This document shows positions 53,968 through 64,000 of a stretch of 64,000 nt of DNA, one piece after another. This stretch comes from Pyropia yezoensis (Eukaryota; Rhodophyta; Bangiophyceae; Bangiales; Bangiaceae), in assembly GCA_009829735.1 (NCBI GenBank), contig CM020620.1, positions 5,908,593 to 5,972,592 of the forward strand, in the 5' to 3' direction. Position 1 is the first letter of the stretch; the number at the start of each line of letters is the position of its first letter. The notes beneath the pieces are model-generated. The model saw nothing but the letters and a program-made list of their open reading frames with translations. It did not search any database and was not told the origin of the DNA. The translations under genes were made by a program, and so were the position numbers.

Positions 53968-54969
53968 TCAGTCCCCGATACGTAGGGCCTCGTTGACCGG
54001 AGTGACCCGCTTGTCGTACCCTCTCTTGTACCGTTTCTGTGCCAGGTCCAGGTTCTTACGGACCGTAAAGGCCAAGTTCCTTAGATGGGCCCGTCTCGAT
54101 TCTCGGACCTGTCGCGCGGTACCAGTGAACTCCTTAGGGTACGGGGAACCAGGGAGCTTGTCCAGGGCAAAGGTACGGACCCGGTCAGGGATCACAAACT
54201 CAAACGGGGCCACACCGGTACTCTGATGGGGCCTCGTGTTATAGGCAACCGTGAGCACGGAAACCAGCTCGTCCCAATGGTCCTGGTGGTCCTCAACGTA
54301 CGTGCGGAGCTGGGCCTCTATGGTACGATTAAACCGTTCTACTTGTCTTTTGGTCTGGGGATGATACGTGGTGGAGGTAACATGCTTGATCCCAAGGAGC
54401 CCTTAAACGCCACGGAAGTATGTGGACGCTAACTGGGGCCAATTGTCCGTTAGTAGGGTCTCCGGGGGACCATAGGAAGCCACCCACGTATCCAGAAAAG
54501 CCGAGGCCACCACTGCCGCGTCTTGGCTGCCAAGGGGAACCACTCGGGTCAGCTTGGTAAACCGGTCCACAATAACAAGAAGGTACCGGTTCCTGCTGAC
54601 GGTCCAGGGTAAGGGGCCCAAGAGGTCAAGGCACACGTCCTTGAAGGGCTCCGTTGCAGGGAACAGTTTGAGCGGGTTGGTCCGCCGTCTCCCTTGGACC
54701 CTGCCCTTGGAACACGAGGTACAGTTGGAAACAAAGGCGTGCACATCTGCCACCATAGACTCCCAGTAAAATACCCGCCTCATAGAGGTGTACATCTTGT
54801 TCATGCCTGGGTGCCCTGCGTGTCCCGGTTCATGTTCCAAGCTCAGGACCTCTTGTCGTAGTGCCTTGGGGACCACGATCTGGACCGCTCGGTCAAGAGG
54901 AGCCAATCGTACCAGTAACCCTTCCGGCGTTTCCCCGTACCTTGAGTTCACGTTCGTAGTTCCTGGCAA
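53968..54969 (-). pseudogene. Element 2 integrase, degenerate
   Basis: The zinc module (EHEPGHAGHPGMNKMY, NCTSCSKGR) and the first catalytic region (CLDLLGPLPW) are readable. The second reads LLTDNWPQL, where related elements have DNGPQF. A TAA at 54,403-54,405 interrupts the frame, after which HPQTKRQVERFN follows with the catalytic Glu but altered neighbours. Also frame-shifted relative to the RNase H segment at about 54,950-54,970. Confidence 0.8.
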
Positions 54970-55862
54970 CGCTGTTCCTGACCTTGGGCCTCGAGGATCC
55001 TGTCGACTGTCAGAGGAGGGTACCGTGTGCCAGTCTTAAAGTTCGGCCGGGTCCAACCAGTGACAAAGTTAGCCAAGGTCAACAGCGAGGGTATCTCGTC
55101 AGGTATAGGGCCCCTGTCGTATCCCGTTGTATCCAAGCGTGACATAAAGTCCGCGGCGTGATGATGTTGCCCGGGACTGGATTCAACGGTATACTGGAAC
55201 TCTGCCAGCCGAAGGCGCCAGCGGGCCAAACGTCCATGGGCCCCGTCCATATGTAACATCCACTTCAGGGCCGTATGGTCCGTTCGTACCACAAAGCGTG
55301 TCCCTTTAAGGTACGGTCGTAACAGAAATAGAGCCCAAACAACAGTAAGACACTCACGTTCCGTGGTACTGTAGTTACACTCAGCCGGAGTCAGCACACG
55401 GCTCCAGTAACCCACGGCCTTGTAGGCCCCGACCCCTTGGTCCTGTAGCAAAGCGCACCCAATTTGGGTAGCGCTAGCATCCGTATCCACGACGTACTGA
55501 CCCGTGCGTCTCGGAAGAGCAAGAATGGGAGTATGGACCAAACGGTACTTGAGCTCCTCAAAAGCGTCCGTCTGGGCCGGGGTAAATGGTGGTAACGGGT
55601 CTGGGACCTTGGTACTAGTCATGGCCAATAGGGGTCGGGCTAACTTGGCGTAGTCCTTGACAAAGCGCCGGTACACATTGCACATCCCTAGGAAACTGCA
55701 AAGGTCCTTCTTGGTCCTTGGGGTCTTAGCTTCTCGGAGCCCAACCAGGTTGTTCTCGTTCACACGGAGTTGACCCTTACCAACAATGTGCCCGAGGTAC
55801 TCAACTTCATCCTGGAACAAAAAGGACTTCGTAACCTTGCGGGAAACACCGGCCCTAGCCAG
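54948..55862 (-). pseudogene. Element 2 RT thumb and RNase H
   Basis: Continues the RT frame after the TAA at 55,863-55,865. It includes QDEVEYLGHIV, the connection (NVYRRFVKDYAKLARPL) and RNase H with VVDTDASATQIGCAL, TTERECL and RTDHTALKW. It ends in the frameshift before integrase. Confidence 0.82.
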
Positions 55863-57698
55863 TTACCCAAAGATCTCTTCCAGATGGGCCAGGTGTTCCT
55901 TAGTGTCCTTGGAGAACACGATGATGTCATCCAGGTCCACAAGGCACGTCTTCCACTTAACCCCAGACAGGATCATATCAATGGCCCTCTGGAACGTAGC
56001 CGGGGCGTTGGTAAGACCAAATGGGAGCCGGATGTATCTGAAGGTTCCTTCGTGACAAGTAAACGTAGTCTTGTCTTGGTCCTCAGGAGCCACAGGGATC
56101 TGCCAGTAGCCACAGTTGGCGTCCAGCATGGAAAACACGGCAGACTCTCCCAGGAAATCGATACAGTCGTCCATGCGCGGTAACGGGTAGGTATCCTTAA
56201 CCGTGACCTCGTTCAAGCGCCGGTAATCCACACAGAACCTCGGGGTACCATCGGCCTTCGGGACAAACACAACCGGGAAGGACCACTCAGCACGGGACGG
56301 TTCAATGACCCCGAGCCGGGTCTGCTTCTCCACTTGTTCCTTGATAAGGTCCCGATGACGAAGCCCGGTACGGTACGGTTGGGACCGAATGGGTTTGGCC
56401 CCTTCCTTGAGGGTAATCCGGTGAGGGGTCACATCAATGCGTCCCAGTTGCCCGTCCCATAGGTCCTTGTAACGGTCCAAAAGTTCGCGTACAGCTTGGT
56501 GTAGCTCAGGCGGGATCAATTCATACGCGACCTTGGGCATCTGGACCGGGGTTCCGTCAGGCTTCTTGTCCGTCATGTCCGGCTCAGGGACCGTGGTTCG
56601 GGCGGGTCCCTTGGGAGTCACGTCCTCCGGTGCCGACGCTTCGCTCAATGGGTTCCCTTGCTCTGGCCCCAGGGTGACAAGTGGTGCGGCCCCCTCACTA
56701 GGGGCCGACAAGTAATCCGCAGGGACCTCGAGCACGGGACCATCGTACGGTATGGCCACGCCAATGGCAAAGTTCTTGGGCAGGTTGACAGCCCGGTCCG
56801 AGATGTTCATAACATGGATTCGAAAGTCCCGTCGGGTCCGTATCGTAGCCAGTGCGTTGTGTAATCGGAGCCCCTTCTTAGCCATTTTATGGGGCCTCTC
56901 GTACAATAAACACTTCCCATTGGTACCGCACTTGACATAAACCGCTTGTAGGGACCGGGGAGCCAAAGTCACGCCCTTGGACAGGTACAGGGCCGAGGGA
57001 TCTTGACGGATAGGGTTGCCCTTAACAGGAAAAGCGCTCTGGGCCTTGCCCTCCCAGGTCATCTTGGCGTAGGACCGGAACCCAAGGTTCCAAAGGACCG
57101 ACTCGGTCCCAGGGTAGATAGCCTTGACATGTTCCTTTTGGAAGTCCATCCCAAGGATCAATGGGACAGAAAGGGCCCTGCCGACAAGGAACTCACACTC
57201 CATCAGCTTCCCGTTGACAATGACCGACAGTTCCAGGACTCCCCGGGCCTTGAGCAGTTGCCCGGAAGCGTCACAACCATGGGTAGACTTAGGAGCCCTG
57301 GAAGCCAATCGTTGCCATCCACCGGGTAAGATGTCCTCGCGTACCACACTGGGTCCCGCACCTGTGTCCAAAATGGCCGTCGTTTCCTTGGGGTCCTCTT
57401 GGTCCAAACGTACAAAAGCATTCAAAGCAAAGTTGCTCTTACGCAGTACAAGCAAGGTGCCCTTGAACCCATATCGCTTCTTCATTCCCATGCGACGTCG
57501 GAGCCCAGACTTGGACCGCCGTGCCAAAGAGGGTAAACAGGAACAAGGGGTGGGCAAAACAATAGGAGACTCAGAACGAACAGGTACAATGGGGCCCTTG
57601 AAGATCTTCGAGAACCCCAGCTTGGTTGCAAACGAGCAGGTACTATCCCGACGATGGGGAGGGGACCTCTTGGATCCGCCCCCCGTTCCTCTTTTCCC
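55863..57698 (-). pseudogene. pol: Element 2 pol: protease and reverse transcriptase
   Basis: Entered by the -1 shift site at 57,692-57,698. The protease has the classical ILDTGAGPSVV active site. RT has [24 protein letters not shown] and a damaged catalytic box, LVDLDDIIVFS, with Asp in place of the usual Tyr of YLDD. A TAA at 55,863 ends the frame immediately after HLEEIFG, a position that is normally continuous. Confidence 0.85.
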
Positions 57699-59392
57699 GA
57701 GGGTCCCGGCTCCTGGGAACCGACGGTAACATGGCACACTTGGTCCGCCTCGTCATCTGACAAGTTGATCCCCTCACACAGAGCCTGGACCATGGCAACA
57801 CGTGTCTGGCGATGGAACTGACGGTCCGCGTTGGGCTTGACCTCGGTACTCTGGCTCCGGCCCCGAGTAGCCGCAAGAAACGAGTCCCGGGCCTGGATAA
57901 CCGCTTTCCGTTGGGCCTCGGATAACATGGAACATTGATGGGTCATGTGGCCCGGTTCCTAGCAGAGGTAACAACGGTACGGGCGCCGGCTATCCATGGT
58001 ACGTACCCCCACGAACTGGGGCGTGGATCCCTTGAGCCCAAACACTTCGCCCGACCCGTTCTTCTCAGTTTTTTTGTCAAGTTGGCCCTTAAGGATCGTC
58101 GAAGGGCCCATAGGATTGGCTGCCATTAACGGTGACGGGTCCGGGGTGGGCTTAGCCCGAAAATCAGTAGGCCTGCGGGCGGAAACAGAGGGACCAGCCT
58201 GACATGAAGAGGACCCTTGGGCCATCTTGATAACGTCCGTGGCTGCCTTGTACTTGCCCGCAGTAAAAGTAACCAACTGCTGGTACGTACGGTCGGGAAC
58301 ATTGTAGACAAACGCGTCAGTGCGCAGGTAGTCAGGGAGCCCTTGGATCAGCTGCTGTTTCATGGTGCCCTCGGTATGGATATTCCCACACAGTTCCGTT
58401 AGGCCCCGGAGACGGACCGTGAAGGCCTCGATGCCCTCGTCTGGTTCCTTAGCGGCCCGACTGAACCTGTCCTGTGCCAGGGCCAGTGCATGGGGCTCTG
58501 CGTACGTCTCTAGGAACCAGTTAACGGCCTCTGAGTAACTTGTGATCGAGGAGCCACCAGACGTGCTGGAGGAATCCGGAAGGGCCCGTGTGTACCGTAG
58601 TTCCGCGTCACCAGAAAGGAAATGTGGGATCGCATAAAGGGCCATGCCCTCGGAGACCGCATTGTCGTCACAAGCCTTTACCAGTCTGCGGAGCCACGTG
58701 AACACTTTCAGGGCCTCATTGCCAGAGAAATTAGGATACCCAGCAAAAGAGTGTTTCATGTTACGCGCGACCCGTCCCATCTTACGAGCCTCACGTGTCC
58801 CATAGGTAGCCTTCTTGTTCCTCAGACGGTACATACGGTAATCTAGGACCCGAGCAAAGCGATCATCTGAACACTTGATGACCTGGGGCTCGGTCCGTGG
58901 GTACTCAGGGGTCTCAAGGTCCTCCTCATCCAGGACAGAAGAAAACGTGGTACCCGAGGAAGAGGACGTACAGGAACCACTGGAATGGTGACGACGCCGA
59001 CGACGGCGGGAACGGGAACGATTGGAACGACTGGTATCATGGGACCCAACGTGGCCAGCAGGACTCTGGCTCAGGGCCTGGGATACAGTAGCCAAAATCT
59101 CATCTCGATACGTTTCCAGAGTAGTAACAATGTCTTGAGACCTAGCAACAGGAGCCAAAGGTGGAACTTGGGTCCCTGTCTCAGAACCCGTGTCCCGACG
59201 TAAATCCTGACCCATAGTAGCCCGAATCCCACCCGGGGGCGCTGTCCCCCGACGCGGAATCCCAGTCTGCCCGCCTCCGCCACGGCCCAACGGACCCGAG
59301 GGACCGCCACGACCGCGACCAGCGGGAGTAACCATAGAAACGTCCGACGGCGCACCAAGGCCCCGACCTCCCGAGGGAACAGGGTCCGTCAT
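57482..59392 (-). pseudogene. gag: Element 2 Gag, with a TAG inside its zinc knuckle
   Basis: Starts at the ATG of MTDPVPSGG. It has a Gly/Pro/Arg-rich N-terminus, an RS-rich stretch, then a capsid-like Gag domain (about residues 190-370: FSGNEALKVFTWLRRL, WFLETYAEP, LIQGLPDYL). The CCHC knuckle reads CYLC, then TAG (57,959-57,961), then EPGHMTHQC; without the stop it would be a normal C-x2-C-x4-H-x4-C. The frame continues in phase to 57,482 and overlaps pol, with the frameshift heptamer in the overlap. Confidence 0.82.
57692..57698 (-). promoter_or_regulatory. Predicted -1 ribosomal frameshift heptamer, gag-pol of element 2
   Basis: The Gag frame reads TCG GGA AAA GAG, so G GGA AAA is in the canonical X XXY YYZ phase. 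A -1 slip gives GGG AAA AGA and enters the pol frame (GKRGTGGGSKRS), which is open to the RT stop. Same mechanism and same relative location as in element 1, with a different heptamer. Confidence 0.65.
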
Positions 59393-59511
59393 GTTGGCCG
59401 TGCGGTACTCGACCTGAACCAAAAGATCTCATTACCAGAAACAGGAACCAAGGAACCAAACGCTACCGAGAAAGGAAAGGGCTGTCCCGATACGGGAGAG
59501 AAGTATAGCCC

Positions 59512-59529
59512 TCCCCTGCTGCTCCACCA
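59512..59529 (-). other. Primer-binding site of element 2
   Basis: Four bases after the 5' LTR the minus strand reads TGGTGGAGCAGCAGGGGA. It is identical over 18 bases to the site of element 3 and has the TGG expected opposite a tRNA CCA end. Confidence 0.75.
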
Positions 59530-59533
59530 TAAA

Positions 59534-60194
59534 TGTAGCGTAATGGAACCCAGGTTCCCGAAACCACAAACCACCAACACACACACAGAGACCACAGTCC
59601 GAAGCCCAGGAAGGAACAGGTAAGAGCCCTTGCTGATCCACTTGCCCACCACGATACGAGGCAAAGGTAAACAGGACAAAAAAAAAAAAAAAAAAAGCCC
59701 GAGGGAGAAGGAACCCAAAGCACTGTTGATTTTACAAGATGGCCCCGGGGAGAACCCCGGAGCACCCCTCAAGAACCTCCTCCGCTGGCCCCTCCAGGGG
59801 CCCAGAACGAGGCCCCCAGAGGGCGCCCTCAGCGAGCCAAGTGCCAGCAAGGCACCGGCCGCTCACCGGGCCAACACGCGAAAAGCAAGCGAAATCCCCC
59901 CACACACAAATGTCAATCCCCCAAAAAAAACCCAGTGGGAAAAAGGGGAAAGACACGAAATCGCGCAAGGAAAACAAATGCGAAAAATCAAACAAATAAC
60001 CCGAAGGTCAGTATGCCCCAACCCGGCAAGTCCTCCGCTCCGGGGGGACCAATCAGGGCACCGGGCGTGTCGCCACTGCCCCGGGCCACCGATGCAGGGA
60101 TCCCAAGCCAGCGCGTGGCTCCACGTAACGCTGCCAGCCGGGTCCCAAGTCAGCCTCCCGGGTCCCAATGGTACCTGAGGGCCACAACGCCACA
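59534..60194 (-). repeat. 5' LTR of element 2
   Basis: 661 bp, partner of 51,194-51,854. The A18 tract is conserved in both copies. Confidence 0.92.
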
Positions 60195-60386
60195 GCGGCC
60201 AAGAAACCCTTCCTGTCTGCCAAGAACGTCGCCAAGCGCCGCATGTGGGCCACAGTGCACCGCGGCTGGATGGCTCTGCGCGACGGGTGGGACGCCATTC
60301 GTGCTTCGTTTTTCAAGTCTCTTGTGGAGTCGATGCCCTGTCGTGTGGGGGGTGTGATAGCCGCTGGGGGTGCTAGCACCAAGTAG
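60195..60386 (+). pseudogene. Element B transposase, C-terminal part
   Basis: Resumes at the duplicated GCGGC with AAKKPFLSAKNVAKRRMWA, the junction usually leading into the DDE core. It then jumps directly to the C-terminal signature FFKSLVESMPCRVGGVIAAG and a stop at 60,384-60,386. About 200 residues including all catalytic acids are missing, so the element was internally deleted, most likely before element 2 landed. Confidence 0.75.
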
Positions 60387-60484
60387 TGACCAGCCCAGGG
60401 CCTGGATTCGATGGGTGCCCTGTTGTCAAATCGATCCGTACGGATCTCGTTTTTCGCCGTACGGATAATATTGGGGACCGACTG

Positions 60485-63130
60485 TACAGGGACATAACTC
60501 ACATGGCTGCGTCCGCGGAGAGTGGTGATGGCGACAGAAAGGCGACGCCGGCGCGGGCCATAGACGGCGACGCCCGGGCGGGGGGGGTGGGCGGCGTTAC
60601 AGCGGCGCCGCCCAGGGAAGTTGGCGGACGTGACGGGCTTTCCGCGCCGCCGGCGGGGGCAAGCGGGGGTGGATGCGGCAGCGGGGTGGCGCCGGCCCCA
60701 ACGGTGGACGGCGAGGCCCCGCGGGGGGGCGGCGCCGGCAGGAGGCGTATGCCGCGGCCGGCGTCGGGCGGCGACGACCGTGGGGGGAAGGGCGACAGCG
60801 GCCGAGAAGCACCGCCGCCGTACGAGGCCGGCGATGCCCGGCCGGGGGTTGCAGGTGGCCGCATGGCGGCGCCCCCGCGGGCAGAGGGTGGAGACGCCCG
60901 GCGGGGGGGTGCCGGCGGCGGCAGGGGGGCGCTGCTCCCGGCTTAGGGCAGTAAAGCCCGGCAGGGGGGCGCTGGCGGCGGGAAATGGGAGCCGCCGCTG
61001 GCTTTGGGAGGCGACGCCCGCGGGGAGGGGGGTGGCGGCGTCAAAGGCGTGCGCCCCTCGGCGTTGGGAGAGAAAGCCTTGGGGGGGGCTGGTGGCGGCG
61101 GCAGAAGGGGGCCGCCGCTGGCCTTGGGAGGCGACGCCCGCGGGGGGGCGGGTGGCGGCGTCAAAGGCGTGCGCCCGCCGGCGTCGGGCGGAAAGGCCTT
61201 GCGGGGGGTTAGTGGCGGCGACGTGAGGGTGCTGCCGCCAGCCTTGGGCGGCCACGCCCGTTAAAAGGGGGAGTGCGGAAGCCGGGCGGCGGCGGCGCCG
61301 GCATAGGGCCGCGGGGCTCGGTGGGGGGGCGACGACGCGGCAGGGGGGTGCCGCCCCGGGCAACAAGCGACGAGTCTCGGCCACTGGCTGGTCGGTAGAG
61401 CAGGGTGCCGCCGTCGCCGCCAGGGGTCGGCCAGACCAGGCGGGGGCTCGCCAGGAGGGGGTGGGGCGGGCCGACGCCCCGACCGGCCCAAGAGGAGAGC
61501 GCCCCAGCAGCGGGTGGCTGCCGGCCGGGCGGCGCCAAAGCGAGGCGATTGGCACCGCCCAATGCTGCACGTCGGCATGCGGCCGCACCAGAGCGTACTG
61601 CCATCGGGGCCCATTCCCCGCAGGGGGGGGGGGCGCACCCGGCGGAGCGACGGGCGGCGGCTGGGGGGGGGAAACCCCGAACCGCAAAGGCGGCAGGGGC
61701 GGCCATCCTGGTGACACAACGCACAGGTTGGAGGGAAGAGCAACCACGCCAGCCGCGGGGGTGTGGGGGCAAGGGGGATGGAAGGCAGGGCGCGTTCGAG
61801 CGTTTTCGGGGGGGGGATGGGAGGTGGGGGCGGTGGGCTGGGGCACCCCCCGGCGGCCACTGTGGCTACGGGGGCGCCCTTTTTGTAGGGCGCACCCCCG
61901 TCGCCACAGCGGCGGCGGCGCACCAGACGGGCGAGGGCACCGCGAGGCCCCCGTAGGCCCCCAGGGGCGGGGCGGCAGGGGCCCCCATCGCCAACGCCGC
62001 GGGCGGCTGCGCCGACACGGGGCGGTCCGCCAGAGCGGGGCGGGTGGGAAAAAAGGGCGGGGGTGGACGGGTCGCCAGTATTCCCCCAGGTGCCACTGGG
62101 CCCTGTTGGGCGCCCAGCCACGTCAGCCGCCACACGTGCTTCCCGCCATGTCCCTCCAGGGTGCGCACGGTTCGGGGGGGGGAGGGGGGAGGGGGACGGG
62201 GGACAGTGGGGGGCTGTACGCACGGGCTGCACGGCACGCTGCCCGTGGGAGCTCGTCTTCTTCGGCGGGGCGCGGCGGGGGTGGGCGGCCGCGGGTGGCG
62301 CGAGAGTAGGTTGCTTCACGATAAAAAGTCCTGCAGGTTTTTCTGCAGGGTGGGGACACCCGCATTGCGAGGGATCGAAAATGAACGAAAGTGACACATG
62401 GGAACTGATATGGTATTGACGGTCAAAACTGGGGGCCACGAAGTCCCGAGGTCGGGTGCGGCATGAACGGGGGCTTGTGCGCAGGGGGTGCGGCGGGGAG
62501 GGCGCGCGGCAGGGTGGATACGTCAGGGGGGGGGTGCGGGGGGGGTGCGGCAGGGGCGCGTGGAGGGTGCGGCGGAACGGAGGGGGGGGTGCGGCAGGGG
62601 CAACGGGGAGGGGGGTGCTGGAGGGGCAACGGGGGGGGGGGGGCGGCAGCCGCGCGTGAAGGCGTGCGGCCAGATGGCGGGCGGGGAGGGTGCGGCGGGG
62701 GCATCGGGTGGGGGCGAGGTGCGGCAGGGGAACTTGAGGCCGCGCGGCAGAGCGACCAGAGGGGGGGGCGCCCCAAGGGGCACGGCAGGGGGCGCGGGTG
62801 CGGCGCCACTCAAGTACCGCCTGAGCCCCTGCAGCCTTGCTGCGGGGGGTGCGGCAGGAGGGGGGGGGAAGGGGGCGTGGCAGGGCCCTGAGGGGATGGG
62901 TGTGGCCGTGCCCGGAAGAGGCGAGGGGCGCGGGGGGCCCATAAACGGACCCGTAGGCAGGTGTTTATACGCGGTGCACGGGCGTGCCAGAGCAGCGACC
63001 GGGCACGCCGAGCGCTCCCACACACGCCGCTCGCAGCCGCACTGACCGCGATCGCCCCTCCTGCGTCTGTCCGGGTCCCCCGTTCCGTGCGCCATGGAGG
63101 GGGAGAGTGTACCAGTATGGTCGGCCGTAT
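60485..63130. other. GC-rich repetitive region without recognised genes
   Basis: Includes the 60-bp minisatellite (60,841-61,270, degenerate from about 60,540). 61,300-62,320 has open frames of biased composition on both strands. 62,450-62,900 has recurring GTGCGGCAGGGG-type units and G runs. A short less GC-rich spot lies at 62,300-62,440. No domain-bearing protein. Confidence 0.4.
60841..61270. repeat. 60-bp minisatellite
   Basis: TGGCGGCG recurs at 60,973, 61,033, 61,093, 61,153 and 61,213, exactly 60 bases apart, and each unit ends GGCGACGCCCG or a variant. Upstream units to about 60,540 are more degenerate. With 60 divisible by three, a 597-codon minus-strand frame (60,053-61,846) stays open through it and shows a 20-residue peptide repeat, but no domain or plausible start supports a gene. 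Confidence 0.8.
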
Positions 63131-63470
63131 TGTGACCCTAATATTAGGGGGGCTACTTCTAATCCTTGACTTTCAATTTGAGAGTCCGTACTGGTCACGG
63201 TATCTATAAGTTACGTATGACCAGAGGGACTTGCATCTTGGGGCGGAGGGTAGTTAGTAGTGTCTCCGAGGGTTTATAACGAGGGAGCCGGCGGCGAATC
63301 CACCGCCGGCCAAGGTAGAACAACAAACCCCTCCCATTTGGGCTCTCATCTTGGTCCCGTGGCTTGCGCTCCAAGGACAGCAACCTTGGCCTCCCGGTGA
63401 CGTTGGTGCCGATCCCCCCTGGCGAGTGTTCCCTGAGAGTGGATGTGCAGCGGATACCAATTGTGCTACA
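63131..63470 (+). repeat. 5' LTR of element 3 (left end uncertain)
   Basis: The right end is well placed: ...GTGCTACA at 63,470, followed by a primer-binding site. The left end is my best guess at TGTGACCC (63,131). A TATA-like TATCTATAAG lies at 63,202-63,211. The second LTR is outside the window, so the boundary cannot be confirmed. Confidence 0.5.
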
Positions 63471-63471
63471 T

Positions 63472-63489
63472 TGGTGGAGCAGCAGGGGA
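63472..63489 (+). other. Primer-binding site of element 3
   Basis: TGGTGGAGCAGCAGGGGA, one base after the LTR end, identical to the site of element 2. Confidence 0.7.
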
Positions 63490-63694
63490 CGGGTTTCCGT
63501 CACCCTTGTGGTGACGCCGTCTTCGGCCTTGGCACACGGATAGGGATCCAGTCCTTTTCTTGTACTCATGGTGCTGCGATCTGTTGATTGTTTTGAGTGA
63601 TTTCGTTTGACTGCGACCTACGGTTACTCTACCCCAGCTACCCCCTCGCTCTCCTATTCGTGGTGACTGTTACGTCGGTTGACTGATTGTTACT

Positions 63695-64000
63695 ATGTCT
63701 ACCCAAGAGACGGGGAACGTACATGGTGACGGATCGGCGTCGACGCCAACTCCGGAGCTGAACCCGGGAACCGGGATCGGTAACCCGATCGACAACATTG
63801 AGACGCCGATGCTCTCCGGTGCCGGATCGACGATTGGTACGGCACGGACGGCCGGGGGCGGCGGACCGCCGCAACTGTCCTCTGCCGACCTCACGCCGCC
63901 GCCACCTCTACCAGGGGACTCCCTGATGGCATCACTGGCTCACATCGAGGCCCGGTCCACCGGGCTCGACGCCCGTCAAGAGCGTACGGAGGACGCAATG
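63695..64000 (+). CDS. gag: Start of a Gag-like protein of element 3, cut by the window end
   Basis: An ATG opens a 102-codon frame that runs off the window. The visible part is Gly/Pro/Thr-rich (MSTQETGNVHGDG at the start) and becomes charged and helical near the end (LMASLAHIEARSTGLDARQE). Its position about 220 bases after the primer-binding site is what identifies it as gag; no Gag domain is reached yet. Confidence 0.6.
   Translation, partial: MSTQETGNVHGDGSASTPTPELNPGTGIGNPIDNIETPMLSGAGSTIGTARTAGGGGPPQLSSADLTPPPPLPGDSLMASLAHIEARSTGLDARQERTEDAM

Larger units (their letters stand above)
51194..60194 (-). mobile_element. Element 2: Ty3/gypsy chromovirus inserted in element B
   Basis: 9.0-kb LTR retrotransposon on the minus strand: 5' LTR 59,534-60,194, gag, pol, chromodomain, then 1.6 kb without sense genes, 3' LTR 51,194-51,854. 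The target duplication is perfect: GCGGC at 51,189-51,193 and 60,195-60,199. The LTRs are equal in length (661 bp) with about 11 visible differences, roughly 98% identical. Gag-pol carries at least three in-frame stops and two frameshifts, so the copy is dead despite its fairly young LTRs. Confidence 0.93.
50621..60484 (+). mobile_element. Element B: Tc1/mariner-like element split by element 2
   Basis: Terminal inverted repeats of 27 bp (tip CAGTCGGTACCCAATATTAT) at 50,621-50,647 and 60,458-60,484 with one mismatch, flanked by TA at 50,619-50,620 and 60,485-60,486. Removing the 9-kb retrotransposon and its duplicated 5-mer leaves about 858 bp, too short for a full Tc1 element. The transposase inside has its start and end but lacks the DDE core. 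Confidence 0.85.

Noticed and set aside
60053-61846. 597-codon minus-strand frame over the 60-bp repeat
   Set aside because: It begins in unrelated GC-rich DNA, crosses the retrotransposon and Tc1 boundary, and has only a low-complexity periodic peptide. No gene would span those insertions.

Overview
The window looks like nuclear DNA of a GC-rich eukaryote. A bangialean red alga (Porphyra/Pyropia type) is my best guess, but it is an inference. The basis: GC-rich genes that are mostly single-exon, spliceosomal introns in at least one gene (GT...TTTTTCAG), a plastid-type leader on a TauE/SafE permease, secreted proteins with cupin and malectin domains, and chromodomain-bearing Ty3/gypsy retrotransposons. 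I see no bacterial operon, rRNA, convincing tRNA or CRISPR.

Layout. 1-8.8 kb holds host genes: a secreted cupin (272-994, -), a plastid-type TauE/SafE permease (2726-4114, +), a secreted malectin-domain protein with a Gly-rich tail (4802-5959, -) and a two-intron Cys/His-rich protein (7054-8763, +). 9.6-10.7 kb holds an intact DD34E Tc1/IS630-type transposase (-). 11,408-18,860 is a very young Ty3/gypsy chromovirus (element 1, -) with 847-bp LTRs. It carries an extra zinc-finger ORF upstream of gag and a canonical -1 slippery heptamer between gag and pol. 22.2-24.8 kb holds a ZIP metal transporter (+) and a DUF2306 membrane protein (-). 25.9-27.4 kb is a degenerate 34-bp minisatellite. 28,136-39,521 is a striking inverted duplication: two almost identical arms of about 2.98 kb surround a 5.4-kb centre holding one large P-loop NTPase gene. 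39.5-42.2 kb continues the GC-rich sequence of the right arm. 42.8-45.6 kb is a broken transposon-type gene (-). 46-50 kb holds a MITE-like element, dispersed and tandem repeats, and little coding.

49,886-60,484 is a nested mobile complex. A short Tc1-like element (A) abuts an internally deleted Tc1/mariner element (B) and shares its TA dinucleotide. B is split by a 9-kb Ty3/gypsy chromovirus (element 2, -) with 661-bp LTRs and a perfect 5-bp target duplication, GCGGC. Element 2 also has a canonical -1 heptamer between gag and pol, but its pol has several stops and frameshifts. 60.5-62.9 kb is GC-rich repetitive DNA with a 60-bp minisatellite. At 63.1 kb a third LTR element (+) begins; it shares an identical 18-base primer-binding site with element 2, and its gag runs off the window.

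The host genes share no obvious pathway. The unusual content is in the mobile DNA: -1 frameshift signals in both retroelements, the extra zinc-finger ORF, and the long inverted repeat around the NTPase gene.
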